The notes beneath the pieces are model-generated. The model was not told the DNA's origin, searched no databases, and saw nothing but the letters and a program-made list of their open reading frames with translations. Of a stretch of 64,000 nt of DNA, positions 40,243 through 47,769 are shown in pieces (the first letter of the stretch is position 1; every line of letters begins with the position of its first letter). Source of the DNA: Thiohalocapsa sp. (GTDB lineage: Bacteria; Pseudomonadota; Gammaproteobacteria; Chromatiales; Chromatiaceae); NCBI RefSeq assembly GCF_022340605.1, contig NZ_JAJDNQ010000089.1, positions 1-64,000 of the forward strand. Reading direction: 5' to 3'. The translations under genes were made by a program, and so were the position numbers.

Positions 40243-41478
40243 TTGATCAGTCTCGGCTTGACGCATTCCCTCGCGCAACTAAGCGCCGCCAACCGCCTGC
40301 AAACGACGGCGCTACTGAGCGATGTGGAAATCGACCGCGCGCCCGGCCACCGCGGCACGCATTTGCGCGCCGGCACAACCGGCGATCGCCCACCGCGCTA
40401 TCGCTGGACCAATTGGCGCTGGTGGCTTGGACTCAACCCCAGTTTTCCAACCACGACCGCACCACGCACGGTCGCCGTGATCATTCCGGCACATAACGAA
40501 GAAGCGTGCATAGCAGAAACAATCAAGAGCGTACTCGCACAAACCGCAGCTATCGAGCAGGTCATCGTCGTCGATGATGCGTCCACCGACAGGACCGGGG
40601 AAATTGCCTCGCAATTTCCAGAGGTAGAGCTGGTTCGACCCACCGTGAACCAAGGATCGAAGCCGCGCGCCCAGAACTACGCGCTGAAGTTCGTTCGCGC
40701 CGACTTGTTCGTGACCATCGATGCAGACACCCTCCTTGCGCCCGATGCGATCGAACAGCTACTTCCCTACTTCTCCGACCCGAAGACGGGGGCGGTCTGC
40801 GGCTTCGTCATTCCCCAGCGAGTCAATACACTGTTTGAGAGGGGCCGCTTCATCGAGTATCTCTTTGGCTGCACCCTATCTAAAGGAGCGCAGAACCAGG
40901 TGGGCGCTGTCGTCGTAGCCTCTGGATGCTTCGCCGCCTACCCCACCGAACTCGTGCTCGGCCAAGGAGGGTTTCCGCCAGGAACGATGGCAGAGGATAT
41001 GGATCTGACGTGGCGCCTGGCGAAGAAAGGATACGAAGTCTACTTCCACGACACCGCGTATTGCTATCCGATCGATCCACCGAACCTGAAGATATTTGTC
41101 GCACAGGTTGACCGCTGGTACCGAGGTGTGCTGCAAAACCTGAGCACGCACAGCTTCCGCGGCCGACTGCGGCTCGGCCTATTTGTCTATTGGTACATGT
41201 TCGACGCGTTGCTGACGCCGCTGATCCTGTTCTTTGCGGTCTACGCCTACACCGGCGATGTCGCTCTGCCCTTGGCGGTCATGCTGCTTCACGACTTGGC
41301 CATCGTTGCCCCGCCGGCGTTCTTCAAGGCGGCCTCCATCGGGCGATTCTGGCAGGCAGTCGTCTCGTTTCCCGCCTTTCTTGTCCTCAGGCCCATCAAC
41401 AAGTTCATCCTATGGCGCGCAATGTGGCGCGAATGGATCAAGCGAGACAAGCTCAAGCACTGGGTCAAAGGGCATTAA
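40243..41478 (+). CDS. Family 2 glycosyltransferase, processive polysaccharide synthase type
   Basis: A 411-residue membrane glycosyltransferase. Catalytic motifs in order: 'VAVIIPAHNEEACIAETIKS', 'IVVDDASTDRT', 'LFVTIDADTL' (DAD, metal), 'GTMAEDMDLTWRL' (ED) and 'AQVDRWYRG' (QxxRW), which together mark processive synthases such as PgaC/IcaA, NodC and hyaluronan synthase. Three C-terminal helices follow ('LFVYWYMFDALLTPLILFF', 'AVMLLHDLAIVAPPAFF', 'VVSFPAFLVLRPIN'). Unlike most relatives no N-terminal helix is visible; TTG 40243 has GGAGAG upstream but a later start is possible. Thirty bases before the deacetylase gene. Sugar unknown; GlcNAc is suggested by the neighbour. Confidence 0.88.
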   Translation: MISLGLTHSLAQLSAANRLQTTALLSDVEIDRAPGHRGTHLRAGTTGDRPPRYRWTNWRWWLGLNPSFPTTTAPRTVAVIIPAHNEEACIAETIKSVLAQTAAIEQVIVVDDASTDRTGEIASQFPEVELVRPTVNQGSKPRAQNYALKFVRADLFVTIDADTLLAPDAIEQLLPYFSDPKTGAVCGFVIPQRVNTLFERGRFIEYLFGCTLSKGAQNQVGAVVVASGCFAAYPTELVLGQGGFPPGTMAEDMDLTWRLAKKGYEVYFHDTAYCYPIDPPNLKIFVAQVDRWYRGVLQNLSTHSFRGRLRLGLFVYWYMFDALLTPLILFFAVYAYTGDVALPLAVMLLHDLAIVAPPAFFKAASIGRFWQAVVSFPAFLVLRPINKFILWRAMWREWIKRDKLKHWVKGH

Positions 41479-41508
41479 CCAAATCCGCAAACCCCAACAG
41501 GTAAAAAC

Positions 41509-42288
41509 ATGAAGAAGTCACTTAAGCATGCTCTGGCGGCTCTTGCCGCTTCGGCAAGCCTTCTTGCGGCACCACTCGCCTGGAGCCAAGCGCCGACAGG
41601 GGGCAAGGCATACATAACGTTCACTTTTGACGATGCGCCGGTGAGTGTCTACACCAACGCTGGCCCCCTCTTCGCAAAGTACGGCTTTCCCGCGACTTTG
41701 TTCGTCATCACGAACGCGGTGGCTGGACCGGCGGAACAATCCTGGCACATGGACTGGAACCAGATTCACGACCTGTACCAACAGGGATGGGAGATCGGCT
41801 CCCATTCCCATACGCATCCTTATCTGACGCAAATTTCCGACGCGGACCTCTCAAAAGAGGTGGAGCAATCATTCAGTGCGTTGGCGCAGGAGCAACTGCA
41901 TCCCGAAGTGTTTGCCTCGCCTTACGGAGACTATAACGCGAAGGTCGTCAAGGCCATAGCCAAACGCTTTACCATGCACCGACGGACATTCGGCGCCGAT
42001 CCTGAACTGAATGGATTCAACGATACGAGCTCCCTCGATTGGATGGACATTTCGGCGCATGTCGTCACGGCCGGCGAATCCGCCGGCGACCTCTCCGCAC
42101 TGATCGACCAGGCCATCCAGGAAAACCAATGGCTGGTACTCTGTTTCCACGGGATCGTCAAGGGGACGCCTGCCACAGAGTATGAATATGGCTATGCCGA
42201 CCTCGACGCAATACTCCAGTACGCATACTCCGCGGGCATCTCCGTCGTCAACTTCGAACAAATGCGAGGCATTGTGGGTGACAAATAA
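41509..42288 (+). CDS. Secreted polysaccharide deacetylase (NodB domain)
   Basis: A 259-residue protein with a signal peptide (KHALAALAASASLLAAPLAWSQA). The NodB fold is complete: MT1 'ITFTFDDAPVS' (catalytic base and metal Asp), MT2 'EIGSHSHTHPYL' (metal His pair), MT3 'FASPYGDYN', MT4 near 'LDWMDISAHV' and MT5 'WLVLCFHGIV' (catalytic His). It probably removes N-acetyl groups from the polymer made by the preceding synthase, in the periplasm, as PgaB and IcaB do. Its last 11 bases overlap the start of the small protein gene, indicating coupling. Confidence 0.9.
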   Translation: MKKSLKHALAALAASASLLAAPLAWSQAPTGGKAYITFTFDDAPVSVYTNAGPLFAKYGFPATLFVITNAVAGPAEQSWHMDWNQIHDLYQQGWEIGSHSHTHPYLTQISDADLSKEVEQSFSALAQEQLHPEVFASPYGDYNAKVVKAIAKRFTMHRRTFGADPELNGFNDTSSLDWMDISAHVVTAGESAGDLSALIDQAIQENQWLVLCFHGIVKGTPATEYEYGYADLDAILQYAYSAGISVVNFEQMRGIVGDK

Positions 42289-42742
42289 GACACTGTGCCT
42301 GTGCGCATCGCTTCTCGCGCTGTCGCTGCCCTCTCTGGCGCCGAAGGCAGAGCCCGTTGGCTACCCATACTCGGGGTATGCCGCGTTGAGCAACACCTGG
42401 GGATCGGAAGATGAGGATGGCTACAAGCTCGACGGCTACGGAGAGCAAGGCATTGATTGGGTGCGTCTCGGATCGTCGCGCTGGCTGTTCAACACCTTTG
42501 TTGGCGTGGCAGGAACGGTGAGCGACCAAAAGGAGCGCTACTGGGACAACAAGGCCGGTCCCCGTGCCGGCCTGAAGCTCCGGTGGGAAGGACCTGCACC
42601 GGGTAGCGGGTGGTCCAACATGGCCATCGGCGTACGCGCTGAGAACTATCAGTATTTTGGCGATAACCAACCGTACGACAGCGACACTAGATTCGTGCTG
42701 TTTCTAGAGGCGGCGGTCGGCGGTGACTGGAAGAAACGGTAG
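42278..42742 (+). CDS. Small secreted protein of the polysaccharide module, copy 1
   Basis: A 154-residue protein starting at GTG 42278, inside the deacetylase 3' end. The start is supported by base-by-base alignment with the copy at 44741, which has a GTG at the same place. Signal peptide 'LCLCASLLALSLPSLAPKA'. The mature 128 residues have alternating hydrophobic strands ('WLFNTFVGVAGTVS', 'AGLKLRWEG', 'SNMAIGVRAENYQYF', 'TRFVLFLEAAVGGDW') and many aromatic/Gly residues, suggesting an outer-membrane or periplasmic beta-structure. I do not recognise a named family. Context suggests a role in export or anchoring of the deacetylated polymer. Confidence 0.8.
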   Translation: MTNKTLCLCASLLALSLPSLAPKAEPVGYPYSGYAALSNTWGSEDEDGYKLDGYGEQGIDWVRLGSSRWLFNTFVGVAGTVSDQKERYWDNKAGPRAGLKLRWEGPAPGSGWSNMAIGVRAENYQYFGDNQPYDSDTRFVLFLEAAVGGDWKKR

Positions 42743-42752
42743 GGGGTCAAAC

Positions 42753-43145
42753 ATGGTCATGTGTGGTGGTTACTCCAGTATCATCCATCTGTTTTTGCGC
42801 TTTCCGATACTCGCTCCGGCTCTGGCGATGACGTCGGTCGGGTATATGGTCGCGCCCATTCTGGTCAACGAAGTGCCCGATCATCCCGGGATGATAGGAC
42901 CACAGCCACGGCAAGTCCTTGTGGCAGGACGGAGAGCAACTCCGGAACAGACGCCCATGGGTTGGCCGCTGAACCGGGAGCGGGTCATTCGCCGGGGAGC
43001 GATCGAGCCGAGAACCGGGGAGTCGCTTCTCGCGGAAACGGAGGACTCGTCGAAGCGTACGCCTATGGGGTGGCCCACGGCTGACGGCACTCGGATGCCT
43101 TACAACTCGGTTCCGCTGGATAGGTCTCTGGCCCTGAATCCGTGA
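42753..43145 (+). CDS. Doubtful ORF downstream of the small secreted protein
   Basis: A possible 130-residue product beginning at ATG 42753. One hydrophobic segment ('HLFLRFPILAPALAMTSVGYMVAPILV') and a twice-repeated 'TPMGWP' motif are visible, otherwise low-complexity. No ribosome-binding site is convincing beyond GGGGGTC. It could be a membrane-anchored peptide or a chance frame. Confidence 0.25.
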   Translation: MVMCGGYSSIIHLFLRFPILAPALAMTSVGYMVAPILVNEVPDHPGMIGPQPRQVLVAGRRATPEQTPMGWPLNRERVIRRGAIEPRTGESLLAETEDSSKRTPMGWPTADGTRMPYNSVPLDRSLALNP

Positions 43146-44567
43146 CGTGATGGCGACGTCGAGCCCTCGGTGGGCGTGGATCGACCGGGCAACCGGGTGC
43201 ATCGCCGCCTGCACGCCGGCGCGCATACGCCGGCGCGCGGCCTTGCGGCCCCGCGAAATATGGGAGCCGACAAGTGCCACTTGGACGATCCGGCGCAGTT
43301 GGCTCTAGGAAGACGCCGAGGATTGGCCTTGCCGGCCAGAGTCGGCGCGGGACTCGAACACTCGGCCTCCGAACCCGGTCATGCCCTTGCCGCAGCACAC
43401 TTGAGGGTGGCGGAATGGCCTGCCCGCCCGGAGACCTTGATTTGTCGGCGCGTCCTCGGCGGTACTGGGCACAGGTGACGAGCGAGGCAAATAATGTCGG
43501 CGTATGACCGACACTCACCGAGGTGATTGCCAGTAGCGCTTCGCTCAACCGAGCAGGTCGGCGGGTTGCACGCTGACGGACTCGTCTCTTGATTCGGCAG
43601 CAACTGACCGGCCACCAGCGCACGGCGCTTAGCCCCATGCGCTGTCAGACGCAGGCGCTCCATCTCGAAACCACCCGGGCGGGCCGGTTGGCGCCCACAT
43701 CACTTGGACTCCTGCCCCGGCGCACCATGCGCCGCCACCAGCCTGCGCTACCAACTTGCACTACTGGCCGAACGGCGGGGCGCACAAGCGTACAAGCAAT
43801 TGCACCGCAGCCAAGCGCCACCCTCAGGGCACGGCACCGCCTGAGCTGCAAGCAGTTGGACGATGCTCGTCGGCTGCAGACGGCATTCGCCAGGTCCGAC
43901 GCTAGAGCGTCGGCTCGGACAGCGATGCCGTCGTCTCGCTCATCCTTGCCGTCACCCGGACGCCCAAGGGATTCGTTGTATAAGACTACGGAAAGCGACT
44001 GTCGGGCCTGAGGTTGACACGTAGGGCGTCATCAGGTACCTCTTGAGGCGGACCCTGATGAAATGAGGACCGAACAACGTGAGCGCTCCCATGCAGCCTC
44101 CGGGCGCTCCGCCAGGCATCTGTCGGGCTGCCGCAGGTCCCGTGGAGCGCGGGCGGGCAAATCCGTTTGCGTTAGATGCCACGCGATAAGCGCATGCACG
44201 GAGTTGGCATGGCGGCCGGTTGGAATAGGGGATATGGCGATCGCCGGGCGTCGCGCAGCGTTCCAGGATCTCTGCGAGGTGCTCGCCGAGCGAATGTCGA
44301 TCACGGCCGGGTCTGCGCTGAGACGCCCGTCGGGTCGCCTACGGCGTACGAGCGTGCGTCTGCGCGCTCGCTCAGGCGGACGTCGATGGCCGGCTCGCCG
44401 CAGAATCGGCGGACGTGCTGGCTGCTGATGGACCTTGTCTCAGAGGGCATACGACAGCGGAGCTTTTTCCATGAATCATCCCCGACTCAACGCCTACCCC
44501 ACCGCGCACGCGCCAGCCGAGCACTCAACTTGGCCGAGACGATGGTGCATCGCCGCCGGCTGCCAAG
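43146..44567. other. Long region without recognisable genes (decayed DNA)
   Basis: About 1.4 kb with only scattered, overlapping ORFs in several frames, none with a signal peptide, domain motif or good ribosome-binding site. GC remains high but codon periodicity is not obvious. It lies between two copies of the duplicated module and ends in a deacetylase remnant, so it is probably pseudogene or insertion debris. A short GTTCGAGTCCCGC string on the minus strand (about 43345-43357) recalls a tRNA T-arm but no cloverleaf forms. Confidence 0.45.
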
Positions 44568-44712
44568 ACAATCCATGAGCACACGTGGTTCGTCAGTTCG
44601 CACTCCGCTGGCGCGGAATCATCACGGGCACATCTGGAGGGATTACAAGCACAACGATGCCAACCTCGACGCCATCCCCCAATCTGCACACTCTGCAGGT
44701 GATCCCGCAGAC
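44568..44712 (+). pseudogene. Remnant of the 3' end of a second polysaccharide deacetylase
   Basis: Aligned to the intact deacetylase (42114-42263), this segment keeps 'TIHEHTWFVSS' against 'AIQENQWLVLC', a frame-shifted 'RGIITGTS' against 'HGIVKGTP', and 'ANLDAIPQSAHSAGD' against 'ADLDAILQYAYSAGI'. In the last block GCCAACCTCGACGCCATCCC corresponds base by base to GCCGACCTCGACGCAATACT. The reading frame is broken by indels and the catalytic His motif is lost. It directly precedes the second small-protein copy, as in the intact module, so it is the decayed partner of a segmental duplication. Confidence 0.65.
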
Positions 44713-44740
44713 ATCTATTGACAAGTGAGAGGAATTTCTG

Positions 44741-45205
44741 GTGATAAAAAAGACAATGGTCCTGTGCGCGTCGTTTCTCACGCTGTCGTTGCCCCCTCTG
44801 CTATCGCGGGCAGAGCCGATTGGATATCCATACTCGGCGTATGCCACGTTGAGCAACACTTGGGGGTCCGAGGATGAGGATGGCTACAAGTTCGATGGCT
44901 ACGGAGAGCAAGGCATAGATTGGTTGCGTCTCGGAGCGTCGCGCTGGCTGTTCAACACCTTTGTTGGCGTGGCCGGAACGGTGAGCGACCAAAAGGAACG
45001 TTACTGGGACAACAAGGCCGGCCCCCGCGCCGGCCTGAAGCTCCGGTGGGAAGGGCCGGCGCCGGGTAGCGGATGGTCCAACATGGCCGTCGGCGTACGC
45101 GCCGAGAACTATCAGTATTACGGCGACAATCAACCGTACGACAGCGACACGAGATTCGTGCTGTTTCTAGAGGCAGCCATCGGCGGTGACTGGAAGAAAA
45201 AATAG
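44741..45205 (+). CDS. Small secreted protein of the polysaccharide module, copy 2
   Basis: A 154-residue paralogue of the protein at 42278, equal in length and about 87% identical by my count (some 20 substitutions, roughly half of them in the signal peptide). The block from 'LSNTWGSEDEDGYK' to 'GGDWKK' is nearly unchanged. Start GTG 44741 follows GAGAGGAATTTCTG, a better ribosome-binding site than in copy 1. Its own deacetylase partner is a remnant, yet this copy has no stop or frameshift, which suggests it is still selected. Predicted secreted, probably beta-rich. Confidence 0.8.
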   Translation: MIKKTMVLCASFLTLSLPPLLSRAEPIGYPYSAYATLSNTWGSEDEDGYKFDGYGEQGIDWLRLGASRWLFNTFVGVAGTVSDQKERYWDNKAGPRAGLKLRWEGPAPGSGWSNMAVGVRAENYQYYGDNQPYDSDTRFVLFLEAAIGGDWKKK

Positions 45206-45383
45206 GACGTCGGGCATGGTCATCGGTATTAAAGACCATCCCCTTTGCCCATTGTTCTGGACCTGCCGCACTCGTTGCGGTGCGGCCGCCGCGGTGAGCC
45301 CCTGCTTCTTGCGAAAAGCCGCTCTCTGCCTTATTGGCTAAGAGACGGCACGATACTCGCAAACGCGGCCGCCAAGATCGCTC

Positions 45384-45412
45384 ATGTTCAGCGCCTTATC
45401 GGCGCTGAACAT
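45384..45412. repeat. Perfect 12-bp hairpin
   Basis: ATGTTCAGCGCC, loop TTATC, GGCGCTGAACAT. No T-run follows, so it is not a classical terminator. Its shape (CAT-TTC-GCGCC) resembles the two hairpins at 45.71 and 47.00 kb. Confidence 0.7.
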
Positions 45413-45706
45413 CGCGAAATCGAATGCCCGCTACCTTCGCCGTCGCGACGAGCTGGCACAGAGATGGGCAATCTGCGCCGCACTTTCTCAAGAGAGACGC
45501 CGATGGGCCTGGAGCGTAATTGGGGTCACCGCCTTTCTCCCGCGGAAGCGCCGTACTCGCCGCAACTGGACGACCGTCGCGCCGAGGGCGGCGCCGCCAC
45601 ATGGTTGGACGGGGTGATGATCGACGCCCGCCGATAATTGCCCTTCCCAGGCAAAATCGACCCGAGCTCCGAACCTTTGCAGGAATAGGGGCATTCTGGG
45701 TCCATT

Positions 45707-45736
45707 CATTCTCGGCGCTTTAGGGCGCCGAAAATG
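45707..45736. repeat. 12-bp hairpin, CATTTTCGGCGC type
   Basis: CATTCTCGGCGC, loop TTTAGG, GCGCCGAAAATG; 11 of 12 arm positions pair. It lies downstream of the secreted DPBB-like gene (minus strand), 170 bp past its stop, and has a degenerate relative at 46998. Confidence 0.65.
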
Positions 45737-45908
45737 ACGGAACACTCTGCCCGCACTCGAAGCACCGATAAACCGGCGTCTTCCAAGGCCCTCGACAGCC
45801 TGCCATTTCCGGCTGGAAAGCACCCTGATCTCGATTGAGATAAAGTGCACTGCCCACCCGTGGCGCGCCGCGGGAGATGGAGCGACCAGCGTTGAGCCTG
45901 GCCTCCAC

Positions 45909-46574
45909 CTACCAGCTAACGCCGCGTGTCGTAATCACCTTCGTCCAAGGGCCGTCTGGCACATCTTCGTCGTCGACGAACCGCCAATCCACTGTGTCGA
46001 CGTTATCAATTTTCAGGTAATCGCGAACAGCCGGGGAGACGTCGAGGCCGGCTCCGACACCGATCTTGTTCTTGGGACGGGCGCTACCGAAAACATAGTT
46101 GACGTCGTGGCTCAAGTATGGGCCTACGTCTTGCCATTGGGCGTAGGCGACCCGGCCGCCTTTCTTGATCTGTATCCAGCGGTTCTTCAACATGCTCCCG
46201 CGTTCGCTCCAATCTTCATCCTCAGCCCAGTACACCTCATCGTAAGCGGATTGTCGGGGCCGTCCGTCTTCGAGCAGGTCATCGTATGGCAGCGCGAAGT
46301 AAAACGGATTTTCCTTCGGCGTGAATTTCTTTGGACGGTAGCCGCTTCGGCTATTCGGATCATCATAGCCGCCATAGTGCATCTTCCAGTTCCGGTCCCA
46401 CGAACTTGCCGAGTTGGGAATGTGGCTGTTGTCGTTCGTAGCCTTTTCTCCCACCCAAAAGACAGTGGTTTTGATGTTGCGATGGACTGGGTAATCTGAA
46501 GCGGCCATGCATTGCGCCAGGGTGAGGAAACTGAGGAGAAAGACTACGGTTGCGAGGGCTCTGCGGCTTGTCAT
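45909..46574 (-). CDS. Secreted protein with a double-psi-beta-barrel-like C-terminal region
   Basis: A 221-residue protein with a signal peptide (ALATVVFLLSFLTLAQCMA). The N-terminal part 'KTTVFWVGEKATNDN' is followed by Trp/Tyr-rich sequence with many Asn/Asp; the C-terminal 'AYAQWQDVGPYLSHDVNYVFG', 'GVGAGLDVSPAVRDYL' and 'VDWRFVD' resemble the 'D.GPF...iDLS.aA...L' signature of RlpA/expansin double-psi barrels. Such domains bind or cleave peptidoglycan or polysaccharide. Its place beside the synthase-deacetylase module suggests a cell-surface role. Opposite orientation, flanked by hairpin repeats. Confidence 0.65.
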   Translation of the reverse strand: MTSRRALATVVFLLSFLTLAQCMAASDYPVHRNIKTTVFWVGEKATNDNSHIPNSASSWDRNWKMHYGGYDDPNSRSGYRPKKFTPKENPFYFALPYDDLLEDGRPRQSAYDEVYWAEDEDWSERGSMLKNRWIQIKKGGRVAYAQWQDVGPYLSHDVNYVFGSARPKNKIGVGAGLDVSPAVRDYLKIDNVDTVDWRFVDDEDVPDGPWTKVITTRGVSW

Positions 46575-47201
46575 TTTACGCTCGATTGAGACAGCGCGTG
46601 AGGCGACGAAACCTCATGCCATGGAAGACGCGAAAGTGTACCGTCGCCCCATCTCCTTTCGCAACGTCGGCTCGATAAATACGCGAATCCACCACCCACA
46701 ATAGGAACAGCCGACCTAAGCATATTCCCGCAGGAGGCCGGGTGATACCCGACGACGCGTCCCGGCCGTGAGGCCGCGCCCAATCGCCTTGGCCAAGCAA
46801 GCGGCTGATTTTTCGGCTGCATTGTCGGACGGACTGCGCCGCCAAGCTCGACGCCGCAAGAAAGCCGCGGCGAAAGCACTTTCGCGACATTGCGTGTCGT
46901 CGGCGCCGACAGCTGGCATGATCGCGGCGCAAGCCCGTGGCAACGCCGAAGGACTACGCGTTTCCCCCATGCGGGGCACCCGGACAGTACGTCTGGACAT
47001 TTTCGGCGCCGTTTAGGCAAAGAGAATGGCGGCATCCGAGAACCGCCTTTTCGAATACCGTCCTGATTGCCGACGAAAATGGCCAATAATGCGCATCTAC
47101 GAAGCCATTTAAGGCGAAACAGAACCGGAGCCCTGTTGTCGCCTCACTGACCGAGCCTGGCCAAGCAGAACCGATGAGCAGCGTCTCCCGCTTGCCCGCG
47201 G
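46575..47201. other. Intergenic region without recognisable genes
   Basis: About 625 bp upstream of the DPBB-like gene and downstream of msrB. It contains one degenerate hairpin repeat (46998-47028). Track ORFs on both strands show no family signature. Confidence 0.4.
46998..47028. repeat. Degenerate copy of the CATTTTCGGCGC hairpin
   Basis: CATTTTCGGCGCC-GTTTAGGC-AAAGAGAATG aligns with the reverse complement of 45707-45736 (CATTTTCGGCGCCCTAAAGCGCCGAGAATG); the right arm has decayed. Confidence 0.5.
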
Positions 47202-47609
47202 CTACTCCTCGGGCTCGAACTCGAGCGATACCGAGTTGATGCAGAACCGCTGCCCGGTCGGCTTCGGCCCGTCCAGGAACACGTGCCCCAAGTGCGAGCC
47301 ACAACGGGCGCAGTGCACCTCGGTGCGGAGCATGCCGTGGCTCATGTCCTGCTCGGTTTCGACGGCGTCTTCGGCCATTGGCTGCGAGAAGCTCGGCCAG
47401 CCGGTGCCGGAGTCGAACTTGTGCTGGGCGCCGAACAACTCCGCGCCGCAACCGGCGCATAGGTAGCGGCCGGGGTCCTTATTGGACCAATAGGCACCGG
47501 TGAATGCCGGCTCGGTGCCCTGCCGACGCAACACGCGGTATTGCTCCGGCGTCAATGCGTCCCGCCATTCGGCATCGGACTTTTCGATCTTGTCGGTCAT
47601 GTTGGTCAT
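47202..47609 (-). CDS. msrB: Peptide-methionine (R)-S-oxide reductase
   Basis: A 135-residue MsrB. Zinc-binding CxxC pairs are in '[11 protein letters not shown]' and '[14 protein letters not shown]', with '[14 protein letters not shown]' between them and the catalytic Cys in '[13 protein letters not shown]'. It reduces the R epimer of methionine sulfoxide. Start 47609 or the second Met at 47600. Divergent from the aminotransferase gene. The matching msrA is at 37.6 kb. Confidence 0.95.
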   Translation of the reverse strand: MTNMTDKIEKSDAEWRDALTPEQYRVLRRQGTEPAFTGAYWSNKDPGRYLCAGCGAELFGAQHKFDSGTGWPSFSQPMAEDAVETEQDMSHGMLRTEVHCARCGSHLGHVFLDGPKPTGQRFCINSVSLEFEPEE

Positions 47610-47769
47610 GTCGATCTCACTAGAGGCTCGCCGTCGTTGCCGCAGGAGCCCTGCCGGACGACATATCCCGCGACGGTTGTGGGGTCGGCGGCGGCGCGGC
47701 TATACTCAAAGGTCCACTAGGGCACTCCAGCCCAACACGCCAATCGGCTGAATCAAAAAGGAAAATGCC

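Larger units (their letters stand above)
45206..45908. other. Region after copy 2 without recognisable genes
   Basis: About 700 bp. The first bases (GACGTCGGGCATGGTCAT) still match the sequence after copy 1 (GGGTCAAACATGGTCAT), showing the duplication edge. Two strong hairpins (45384-45412 and 45707-45736) are listed separately. Track ORFs here lack signals of real genes. Confidence 0.4.

Noticed and set aside
43330-43400. tRNA-like 3' part on the minus strand (GTTCGAGTCCCGC)
   Set aside because: The T-arm and acceptor strands do not pair and no D or anticodon arm is found, so it is at best a coincidence or an old fragment.
44176-44721. 181-codon ORF as a complete gene
   Set aside because: Only its last 15 residues align with the deacetylase and in a shifted frame; the rest has no coding character, so it is treated as a pseudogene remnant.
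45384-45412. Intrinsic terminator
   Set aside because: A perfect stem but no T-run on either side.
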